Origin: Dictyobacter kobayashii
GTDB lineage: Bacteria > Chloroflexota > Ktedonobacteria > Ktedonobacterales > Ktedonobacteraceae
DNA: 64,000 nucleotides
Direction of reading: 5' to 3'
Assembly (NCBI RefSeq): GCF_003967555.1
Contig: NZ_BIFS01000001.1
Coordinates: 3,720,001-3,784,000, forward strand
The translations under genes were made by a program, and so were the position numbers. Below are positions 58,097 through 64,000 of this stretch, piece by piece; position 1 is the first letter of the stretch, and every line of letters starts with the position of its first letter. Below the pieces are notes generated by a model. That model searched no databases. It was not told where the DNA came from and worked only from the letters and a program-made list of their open reading frames with translations.

Positions 58097-59050
58097 ATGT
58101 ATTTTCCGACTACCCGTGTCCTGACTGTGTTGGAGTTATTGCAATCCAGGCAACAGATGAGTGGTCAGGAACTGGCGGAGCGCTTAGAAGTTGATCCACG
58201 GACCGTCAGGCGCTATATCACGATGTTACAGGATCTGGGGATTCCGGTTGAGGGGACGCGGGGCCGCTACGGGGCTTATCGTTTGCGGCCAGGCTATAAG
58301 TTGCCGCCTCTGATGTTCAATGATGATGAGGCGCTGGCCTTGACCCTGGGCCTGCTGGTTGGACGCAAGATGGGGCTTACACTGGCCACACCGGCCGCCG
58401 AGGGGGCGCTGGCAAAGATAGAGCGTGTCCTGCCACAGTCTATTCGAGAACGTGTCCAGGCGGTGCAGGACACGCTGGTCGTGGATGTGACACCATCCAA
58501 TGCGGTGCCGCGCAGTGAATTTGTGGTGGATTTAAGCGAGGCTGCTCGTCAGCGTCGGACCGTCCATATGTGCTATCGAGCCTATGAAGCAGAGCCGACC
58601 AATCGTGAACTTGATCCTTATGGCCTGGTCTATCGCTCTGGTTACTGGTATGCGGTAGGGTATTGCCATTTGCGCCAGGATCTACGCACCTTTCGCTTGG
58701 ATAGAATTGTGGCGGTAGAGGTACGCAGCCGCACATTTACGCGTCCCGAGGTCTTTGATTGCCTGGCCTTTGTCTTGAAGTCGATACCCTCCACGCCCGC
58801 CACCTGGTTTGTTAATGTTGTGCTCGAAACCACGCTAGAGGAGGCCCAGCGTCTTGTCCCGCCAGCCCTGGCAGTGCTTGAGCAGGTTGCGGATGGTGTC
58901 GAGCTGAAGTGTTATGTTGACCACCTGGATTGGATGGCCTGGGTCTTGATCCGGCTCCATTGTCCATTTGTGGTGCGCCAGCCGACTGAGTTGCGTGCTG
59001 AGCTCTTGAAACTTGCCCACCAGATCACTCTCCTGGCTGAGCGCACCTGA
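58097..59050 (+). CDS. WYL-domain transcriptional regulator
   Basis: 317 residues. An N-terminal winged helix (~1-60: TRVLTVLELLQSRQQMSGQE, then EVDPRTVRRYITMLQDLGIP, GRYGAYRL) leads to a WYL domain (~135-215: RRTVHMCYRAYEAEPTNREL, YGLVYRSGYWYAVGYCHLRQ, FRLDRIVAVEV) and a C-terminal WCX-like part. Family members bind single-stranded DNA or nucleotides; some (PafBC, DriD) respond to DNA damage. ATG 58097 follows AAAGGA by ten bases; a TTG at 58076 is in frame but lacks a site. It is divergent from the isochorismatase/ClbS/YcaQ genes, which may be its targets (inference). Confidence 0.92.
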   Translation: MYFPTTRVLTVLELLQSRQQMSGQELAERLEVDPRTVRRYITMLQDLGIPVEGTRGRYGAYRLRPGYKLPPLMFNDDEALALTLGLLVGRKMGLTLATPAAEGALAKIERVLPQSIRERVQAVQDTLVVDVTPSNAVPRSEFVVDLSEAARQRRTVHMCYRAYEAEPTNRELDPYGLVYRSGYWYAVGYCHLRQDLRTFRLDRIVAVEVRSRTFTRPEVFDCLAFVLKSIPSTPATWFVNVVLETTLEEAQRLVPPALAVLEQVADGVELKCYVDHLDWMAWVLIRLHCPFVVRQPTELRAELLKLAHQITLLAERT

Positions 59051-59076
59051 CAATGAGTATGCCTCTGCCACTCCAA

Positions 59077-60303
59077 CTATTGCTCTTCTTTCAAGACATC
59101 CAATAGTTCGCGTAAAAATAGCTCGGCATCGGTGACCAGGCCAGCGGCCTGAAAGCTGCCGCGATCGGAGAGCTTGGTGACTACTGATGGGTTGATATCT
59201 ACCACGACTGTACGTACATGGGCGGGTAGCAGGTTTCCGGTCGCGATAGCGTGTAACATCGAGGCGACCATGATGGCCATTTCAACGCCATGTACCTCTT
59301 CGCGCATGCGGCCCTGAGCCTGCTGCATATCGGAGATCACGCCGGGCATCGGACCATCATCGCGTACCGAGCCAGCCAGCACCATCGGAATGTTATGTTG
59401 ATGGGCTTCGTAGGTGAGTGCCTCGCGCAGCAATTTGGTTTCGATAGCCTTTTCAACCGAACCAAGGGCACGAATAGCATTAATGGCGCGTAGGTGGTTG
59501 CGGTGTCCACCCTCGACTTGCTCGCCGCTCTTGAGATTGACGCCCAGCGAGGTTCCAAACAGGGCTGACTCAACATCATGGGTGATGATCGCATTGCCGC
59601 CGAAGATGACCTGTACATAGCCCATGCGCAGTAGCTCAGCCACATAGCGACCAGCACCTGTGTGGATGACGGCCGGCCCTAGCACGAAGAGTATCTTCCC
59701 ATTGCGTGCGCGCACCTCACGCATCTGCCGCGCGATATTATGGATGGCCAGTACCTTGGCTTTTTCGGATGAGACCTCGCTCTGCATAAATGCGAATGAA
59801 TCTCGTTCACGCTCACGAGCATATGGCTGCACGCGGATACCATCATGTCCAATGACTACTTCCTCTCCAACCTGCACATCATGCATTGGACGGCAATAAG
59901 CCCGATTATTGGTGCGATCAATGGCGATGGCCACATCCATTTCAATATCTTCTACGTTGATCCATTGTCCATTCAAGCGTACCTGTGTGGGCAGATTCGT
60001 CGTGGAGTAGAACTTGGATGGGAGAACCCCGGCCTGCTCGACACGTGATGTATGTACATCATCGGCGTGCAAGAGTACAGCACCAACTTGCTGGAGTTCT
60101 GAAATAATGCGTTCGAGAATTTCATCATTGGGTGCTGAAATTTTGAGGCGCACATAGCTAGTATCGTTTTTGGTCGCCCCAACTTGCATCTCCTCTACGT
60201 CAAAGTTGCCGCCGCGATCCATAATCGTATCCCAGGCACGTGGCAACGTCCAGGAATCGATTATGTGACCACTCATCTCTATTACTTCATGTACTGTATG
60301 CAT
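59077..60303 (-). CDS. TIGR00300-family (LOR/SDH-like) protein, ornithine cyclodeaminase candidate
   Basis: 408 residues. The N-terminal part (EMSGHIIDSWTLPRAWDTIM, GGNFDVEEMQVGATKNDTSY) and the C-terminal Rossmann-like part (ILFVLGPAVIHTGAGRYVAE, GNAIITHDVESALFGTSLG, GHRNHLRAINAIR, VVVDINPSVVTKLSDRGSFQ) match the TIGR00300 family. Archaeal members and the C-terminal domain of cyanobacterial AgrE/ArgZ convert ornithine to proline plus ammonia using NAD. That activity is plausible here but untested, and no arginine-pathway gene adjoins it. It lies convergent to the WYL gene with 26 bases between. Confidence 0.85.
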   Translation of the reverse strand: MHTVHEVIEMSGHIIDSWTLPRAWDTIMDRGGNFDVEEMQVGATKNDTSYVRLKISAPNDEILERIISELQQVGAVLLHADDVHTSRVEQAGVLPSKFYSTTNLPTQVRLNGQWINVEDIEMDVAIAIDRTNNRAYCRPMHDVQVGEEVVIGHDGIRVQPYARERERDSFAFMQSEVSSEKAKVLAIHNIARQMREVRARNGKILFVLGPAVIHTGAGRYVAELLRMGYVQVIFGGNAIITHDVESALFGTSLGVNLKSGEQVEGGHRNHLRAINAIRALGSVEKAIETKLLREALTYEAHQHNIPMVLAGSVRDDGPMPGVISDMQQAQGRMREEVHGVEMAIMVASMLHAIATGNLLPAHVRTVVVDINPSVVTKLSDRGSFQAAGLVTDAELFLRELLDVLKEEQ

Positions 60304-60500
60304 TGCTTGGTCTCTCTTTTCTTTACAGCGCTATCGATGGGAGCCGTAGTATTGATGCCTAGTGTATGCGGCCCGTTCTCGAATGTCAATTGCCTGTCGT
60401 CTGTTTGTCTGAGTGGAAACAATGGGGCACTTGCACCATGTGCTTTGAGTGTATACAACAGTATATTTATTCTTATAAAAGCCCTGCCTCATATAAAATT

Positions 60501-60550
60501 ATCACTCCCCATTCCGCACTACATCGATGTGGTGCGGAATGGGGAGTGAT
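60501..60550. repeat. Long hairpin between the PQQ-like and TIGR00300 genes
   Basis: A perfect 19-bp stem (60501-60519 with 60532-60550, atcactccccattccgcac). Its loop contains the palindrome ACATCGATGT, so the whole 50 bases can fold back. It lies 24 bases past the stop of the reverse-strand gene ending at 60574. Probably an mRNA-end hairpin. Confidence 0.7.
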
Positions 60551-60573
60551 AGATGGCTTTCTACTTTACCTGA

Positions 60574-62079
60574 TTAATTGCCAACGACTATATTCGTAAT
60601 ATAATCTTTTTTTATCACACTTATTTGCCAGAGAAGATGGCCATCCGTCAGGCTAATTGCCTGGAGTTGATGAAGGTTGTTAGCATAAGTGACAAGGGTA
60701 TTATTCGTGATTATGGTGGTGGAATTCGATCCAGGTAGCTGCTTTGTCCAGAGCATTGCTCCATTTTTTGCCTTGATGGCTGCTATGCTTGTCACTATGT
60801 TATTCGTTGAAGACTGACCTGGTGCGATACCGTAAATGTTGCTATTGGCCGCGATCACTTGTGTCCAGGGTGCATTGAAGGGTATGGTAGCTGTGTTTTT
60901 GGTGCACCAGGTGTGGGAACCATTACTCGTCTGGTATGCACAGAAGTTTTCCCCAGTAAAGAGTGCTACCACACCATCGGCAACAGTTAGTGGACTTGGG
61001 CCAGCTGAAGGCGCAATAATAGACCATATGAGCTTACCGCTGGTGGCATTCAATGCCAGTAGTGGTTTCTGCTCCTTATGAAAACCATTAGGATCGTTGA
61101 CAAACGAATGAGAGGTCTGCACATAGAGGACATTATCAGCTATGGTCGCTGAAAGTGGCATGGAGGTGGGATAGCGCCAGATTTCTTTTCCAGATGTACT
61201 GTTCAGGGCTTTGATTCCATTATGATCGTTGTCTCCATTCTCCATCACATAAATGACACTATTCCCTATGGCTAATAGAGATGATACCGCACTTGATGGA
61301 TATTGCCAGCGCAGGGCTCCGGTTTTTTGATCGAGCGCATAGAGTTTGCTGCCGAGATAGCCGCTGACATAGATCAGGTTCTGGTCGGCCATAATTTGAG
61401 GCGGATTGTCACCAATAACCTCTGAGGCTGTGTTTGAACCAAGCTGTTTTTTCCACAGTTGCTTGCCATTGCTTATTTGTAAAGCCTGAATATATCCCTG
61501 ATATGCTATGTAGACCACATGATGCTGGATGACGAGTCCGGGCTTTCCATTGTAAAGATCAATTGGTTGTCTGGTAGGCAGTGTTTTCTGCCAGGTAATG
61601 GCTCCGTTATTAACGTCCCGAGCTGTAATCTGCCCATCATTTGTAATGCTGATAATGGTATCAGGTGCCTGAGTAATGTTGTGGGTTGACACTTGCGTAG
61701 AGGGTTTGTGCGACTGAAACAGGAATAGCGAACCGCCAATGAGTATGGCTGCAACGATGACTGCGGATAGCAACTGAAGCAGGACTGGCCAGCGTTTCTT
61801 GTTTGTCTGGGAGTGGCGATTGATTTGTCCTTCATCAGAATATTTTGTTTGTTGAGAGGGCTGTTTGTCCTCAGTGGTAATGTCCTGTGGCATAGTTTCC
61901 TCCAATTGATATGCTGCATGTGTTTCAAAAAGCATTTGTTCCAGTAGAGGATCATTTTCCGCATCATGAAGAACATTGATAACGGTATCGATGTCGCCCC
62001 GATCAAGGGCGCTGATATAGCGAAAGAGTGCCTTTTCGTGTGCCTGACGCTGCTCTGTGGTGTTTCTGTGTTCGCTCAT
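60574..62079 (-). CDS. Membrane protein with PQQ-type beta-propeller, putative anti-sigma partner
   Basis: 501 residues. A cytoplasmic N-terminal helical region (~1-95, RYISALDRGDIDTVINVLHD and DPLLEQMLFETHAAYQ) precedes one membrane segment (~99-125, LLQLLSAVIVAAILIGGSLF). An external beta-propeller of PQQ-like repeats follows: VNNGAITWQKTLP, SNGKQLWKKQLG, KTGALRWQYP, TSGKEIWRYP, TSGKLIWSI, KNGAMLWTKQLP, DGHLLWQI. Its ATG lies six bases after the ECF sigma stop, with AGGAG inside the sigma gene's end, so the two are coupled. That order and topology suggest a sensor that holds the sigma factor; the N-terminal region is not a known anti-sigma domain. Confidence 0.82.
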   Translation of the reverse strand: MSEHRNTTEQRQAHEKALFRYISALDRGDIDTVINVLHDAENDPLLEQMLFETHAAYQLEETMPQDITTEDKQPSQQTKYSDEGQINRHSQTNKKRWPVLLQLLSAVIVAAILIGGSLFLFQSHKPSTQVSTHNITQAPDTIISITNDGQITARDVNNGAITWQKTLPTRQPIDLYNGKPGLVIQHHVVYIAYQGYIQALQISNGKQLWKKQLGSNTASEVIGDNPPQIMADQNLIYVSGYLGSKLYALDQKTGALRWQYPSSAVSSLLAIGNSVIYVMENGDNDHNGIKALNSTSGKEIWRYPTSMPLSATIADNVLYVQTSHSFVNDPNGFHKEQKPLLALNATSGKLIWSIIAPSAGPSPLTVADGVVALFTGENFCAYQTSNGSHTWCTKNTATIPFNAPWTQVIAANSNIYGIAPGQSSTNNIVTSIAAIKAKNGAMLWTKQLPGSNSTTIITNNTLVTYANNLHQLQAISLTDGHLLWQISVIKKDYITNIVVGN

Positions 62080-62085
62080 GATGTT

Positions 62086-62730
62086 TTACCTGCTCCTTTC
62101 GCGTTGTTCATGCTGTTGCCAGGTCAGGCGCAGACGATTGATGGTACGATGCAAGCGTACCCGGGCCGCTCCTTCTGACACATTGAGTGCCAGCGCCAGA
62201 TTATGGGTATCCAGATCCTGTATGAAAGCTAAGCGGAGGATCTTTCGATCAGCGGGAGAGGCTAATGCTAACATTTCGGCTACCTGTTCGCGAGCCTCAA
62301 TCTCCTGCTCGGGTCCAGCGTGTGTTAGCTGACTGATCTGATCGAAGAAATCGCTCTCGCTTTCTGCTTCATTGCTGCTTGTCAGAGTACCAACCGGATA
62401 TTCATGCTGCTGGTTACGAGCCAGTGTGACGCGTTTACGTTTGATCATATTGGCAGCGATCCCTAGAAACCAGGCGCGAGGCTGCTGCACGGTCTTAAAG
62501 GCTTCAATATGTGCCAGGGCTTCTACAGTTGCTTCGTTGAGGATATCAAGCGTCATATTTTGGACGGATTCACCGTGCGTAAGTCCCATGCGTATGACAT
62601 ACGAGCGGATGATGCCTTCAATGGATTCCATATTCTCTTGCAAGAATTGTTGAAAATTGAAATCAGCTCCATTTGATTGCTTATTCATAGGCTCGCTTCT
62701 CTCATGTTTGAATCGTGCCTTATCGATCAT
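62086..62730 (-). CDS. ECF-type sigma-70 factor
   Basis: 214 residues from ATG 62730 (GGAGA ten bases upstream); ATG 62688 is an equally good alternative and a frame to 62784 also exists. Region 2 reads FLQENMESIEGIIRSYVIRM, DILNEATVEALAHIEAF and PRAWFLGIAANMIKRKR. Region 4 is a helix-turn-helix (LALASPADRKILRLAFIQDL and LALALNVSEGAARVRLHRTI). The linker is short, as in ECF sigmas, although region 2 is somewhat divergent (L-N-E-A-T-V-E-A). Co-transcribed with the beta-propeller membrane protein. Confidence 0.87.
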   Translation of the reverse strand: MIDKARFKHERSEPMNKQSNGADFNFQQFLQENMESIEGIIRSYVIRMGLTHGESVQNMTLDILNEATVEALAHIEAFKTVQQPRAWFLGIAANMIKRKRVTLARNQQHEYPVGTLTSSNEAESESDFFDQISQLTHAGPEQEIEAREQVAEMLALASPADRKILRLAFIQDLDTHNLALALNVSEGAARVRLHRTINRLRLTWQQHEQRERSR

Positions 62731-62812
62731 GAATATCATTCTCCATATTTTTGGCCAAAAAATATTATTGTATTTGATAGTCATTTCAGGAGCATAAATT
62801 GTTACAGAAACT

Positions 62813-63053
62813 CAGGGGCTTTTTCATGTTCCTCTGTGGCGCCTGCGGTGCGGGGTTGGGAGCGTGGAGAGTGTATGATGGGCGGCTGCGGCCGCTCACT
62901 ACACACACTCTACACCTGAAAGAATGGACCTCTTATTGCTTGCTCGTGATCTCCATGTTTGCACTGCGGCTGCCCACCACACACACTCCCATGAAAGAAG
63001 GTCCATCGTATCGCTTGTTTGTAATCTCCCTGCGATCTCTGGACGAACAGTAA
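62813..63053 (+). mobile_element. MITE-like palindromic element, copy C (right end degraded)
   Basis: Same orientation as copy A. The left end CAGGGGCTTTTTCATGTTCC (62813-62832) is followed by TGGCGCCTGCGG as in A and B. Two core modules can be traced: GCGTGGAGAGTGTATGATGG, then GGCGGCTGCGGCCGC and ACACACTCTACACCTGAAAG; and a second with GCACTGCGGCTGCCCACCAC and CATGAAAGAAGGTCCATCGT. The element then reaches CTCTGGACGAACAGTAA as in A, but the terminal AGCCCTG is missing where the Cas4-like gene begins. The stems carry several mismatches, so this is an older copy. Confidence 0.75.
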
Positions 63054-63082
63054 GTGGTAAGGTGGAAGATGGGTTGAAGTTG

Positions 63083-63646
63083 CTATTTTCCCTGGCCGAC
63101 GGGGCAGATGGGTTGGTAGATACAGGCGCGACACTTGGAGGCTTTTTGTTTCTGGAGCGCGGGAGGTTGTTCAGCGGTGCATAGGTCCATCTGTTTGAGG
63201 TGGCGCAAGACTTTTTTGCGCAGGGCTGGTGTATATTCGATAGGGAATTCACGGTCGGTATAGCGTAAGATGCCGTGTGTTGGTGGCTCCTCGGCATATT
63301 CTTCGAGGATAAGGCAGTAGGTGGCGACCTGGAGTACATGATGGCTGGCGGGTGTCATGGCGTTTTGCGCTATTGGCTTCACATCAACCGGGAGCAAGCG
63401 GCTATCGGGTAATTTAACTATATAGGATGGTTTACCCGTTAGCGAGTAGGTATCTGAAGTGATGGGCTCGCCGAGTTCATCAACGTTTTCATACATCAAT
63501 TCACCAGGTGGGAGTCCGAGGGCCTGGTGGCGTTCACGAATCAACTTTTCTCGCTGCACCCGGCGCTCATTGAAGAGTAGCACGAAGCAGGCTAGCGAGA
63601 AGAGGAGTAGCCCGATGCCGGCGGCAAAGAGTATCTCTCCAAACAT
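63083..63646 (-). CDS. Membrane-anchored Cas4/RecB-like PD-(D/E)XK protein
   Basis: 187 residues. One N-terminal membrane helix (~4-26, ILFAAGIGLLLFSLACFVLL) precedes a compact nuclease-like core: GKPSYIVKLPDSRLLPVDVK (Asp...D-V-K, the PD-(D/E)XK pattern), then HHVLQVATYCLILEE (the RecB-type Q-x-x-x-Y motif). A C-terminal cysteine cluster follows (MDLC, KCRACIYQPICP), like the iron-sulfur site of Cas4. No cas genes or CRISPR repeats lie in the window. It may be a DNA-end-processing nuclease held at the membrane; activity is inferred. Followed upstream on the same strand by a small membrane protein gene. Confidence 0.78.
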   Translation of the reverse strand: MFGEILFAAGIGLLLFSLACFVLLFNERRVQREKLIRERHQALGLPPGELMYENVDELGEPITSDTYSLTGKPSYIVKLPDSRLLPVDVKPIAQNAMTPASHHVLQVATYCLILEEYAEEPPTHGILRYTDREFPIEYTPALRKKVLRHLKQMDLCTAEQPPALQKQKASKCRACIYQPICPVGQGK

Positions 63647-63686
63647 ATTTACGCCCAGATCCTTCCGTACCTGTTATAGATATATT

Positions 63687-64000
63687 TTATTTAATAAATA
63701 GCATGAATAGCGATAGTCCGATCAGCACAACTCCAGTTCCCAGGGTCAATAGTGCCAGAGCAAGCAGACGGCGCACTTTGGGTAGGCGCTCGACCACTTC
63801 TTCGTATTGCTCTTCCAGGGCCTCGTCATCCATTTCTGGTAACTGCTTGGCTGCACGGAATTCCTGCTCGAAGGCGCCCCGGCGTACCAGGATCTGTTCA
63901 ATCACCTGGTAGTCGGGGACCTCGGGAGCCTGCGAGCCATATTCTTGCTCTATCTCGACCATTTGCGCGAATAGTTCCTCATTGTCCGCATGCACGGCTG
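63687..64000 (-). CDS. Small membrane protein, hypothetical (may be 5'-truncated by the window edge)
   Basis: At least 102 residues on the reverse strand, open to the right edge. GTG 63995 could be the start but the true start may lie beyond the window. The visible part is acidic and helical (EELFAQMVEIEQEYGSQAPE, MDDEALEEQYEEVVERL) and ends in one membrane segment (LLALALLTLGTGVVLIGLSL). No family recognised. It lies 40 bases upstream of the Cas4-like gene and is probably co-transcribed with it. Confidence 0.6.
   Translation of the reverse strand, partial: AVHADNEELFAQMVEIEQEYGSQAPEVPDYQVIEQILVRRGAFEQEFRAAKQLPEMDDEALEEQYEEVVERLPKVRRLLALALLTLGTGVVLIGLSLFMLFIK

Noticed and set aside
1..64000. 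tRNA, rRNA or tmRNA genes
   Set aside because: I looked for conserved T-loop and rRNA-like stretches on both strands and saw none; a dedicated scan would be needed to exclude them fully.

Overview
The window looks like the chromosome of a member of the class Ktedonobacteria (phylum Chloroflexota). This is inferred, not proven. The clues are two large DUF4012 proteins, a TIGR00300-type enzyme, a class II photolyase, MalT-like and WYL regulators, sporulation/flagellar-type sigma logic without flagellar genes, and IS66 and ISAs1 elements in a genome of balanced base composition. No rRNA, tRNA or CRISPR array was found.

Layout. 0-10 kb: end of mutS2, a lytic transglycosylase, a FliA/WhiG-type sigma with a FlgM-like protein and csrA, ino1, the sulfate-activation pair cysC-sat, a sugar-nucleotide epimerase and a degenerate GGDEF/MshEN protein. 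11-18.5 kb: a SecA with a large N-terminal insertion, malate synthase, and thrS behind a T-box riboswitch. 18.9-20.4 kb: an ISAs1-family element inserted into the end of a small palindromic MITE. 20.4-27.4 kb: two related small secreted proteins, a PAS sensor kinase with response regulator, and a MalT-like regulator. 27.5-30.5 kb: a three-gene class I P450 operon (ferredoxin, reductase, P450). 30.9-34 kb: an IS66 element and a secreted GH25 lysozyme. 34-41.7 kb: a double-domain nitrilase, a large membrane sensor kinase and a class II photolyase with a long non-coding leader. 41.7-52.2 kb: a CHAT-Clp unfoldase fusion, two DUF4012 proteins and a DUF4097-like membrane protein. 52.6-59 kb: PPK2, a catalytically degenerate Y-family polymerase, a YcaQ/AlkX-type crosslink glycosylase, a ClbS/DfsB-type protein, an isochorismatase-family hydrolase and a WYL regulator. 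59-64 kb: a TIGR00300 enzyme, an ECF sigma with a membrane beta-propeller partner, a third MITE copy and a membrane-anchored Cas4-like protein.

Two points cut across the window. First, twelve otherwise convincing genes are interrupted by thirteen frameshifts. Every one can be repaired by adding one base (two in the sigma gene) at or next to a short mononucleotide run. That pattern points to under-called homopolymers in the assembly rather than gene decay, so I give each as one gene spanning the break. Second, three copies of a 140-240 bp palindromic element (20.2, 49.5 and 62.8 kb) share ends beginning CAGGGCT, GC-rich hairpin cores and, in two copies, flanking target duplications. They form an apparently undescribed MITE family with ISAs1-like termini.

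The most unusual proteins are the CHAT-Clp fusion with a lost CHAT cysteine, the tandem nitrilase whose second domain lacks its cysteine, the Y-family polymerase with altered catalytic acids, SecA with about 190 extra N-terminal residues, and the neighbouring crosslink-repair and genotoxin-protection candidates.
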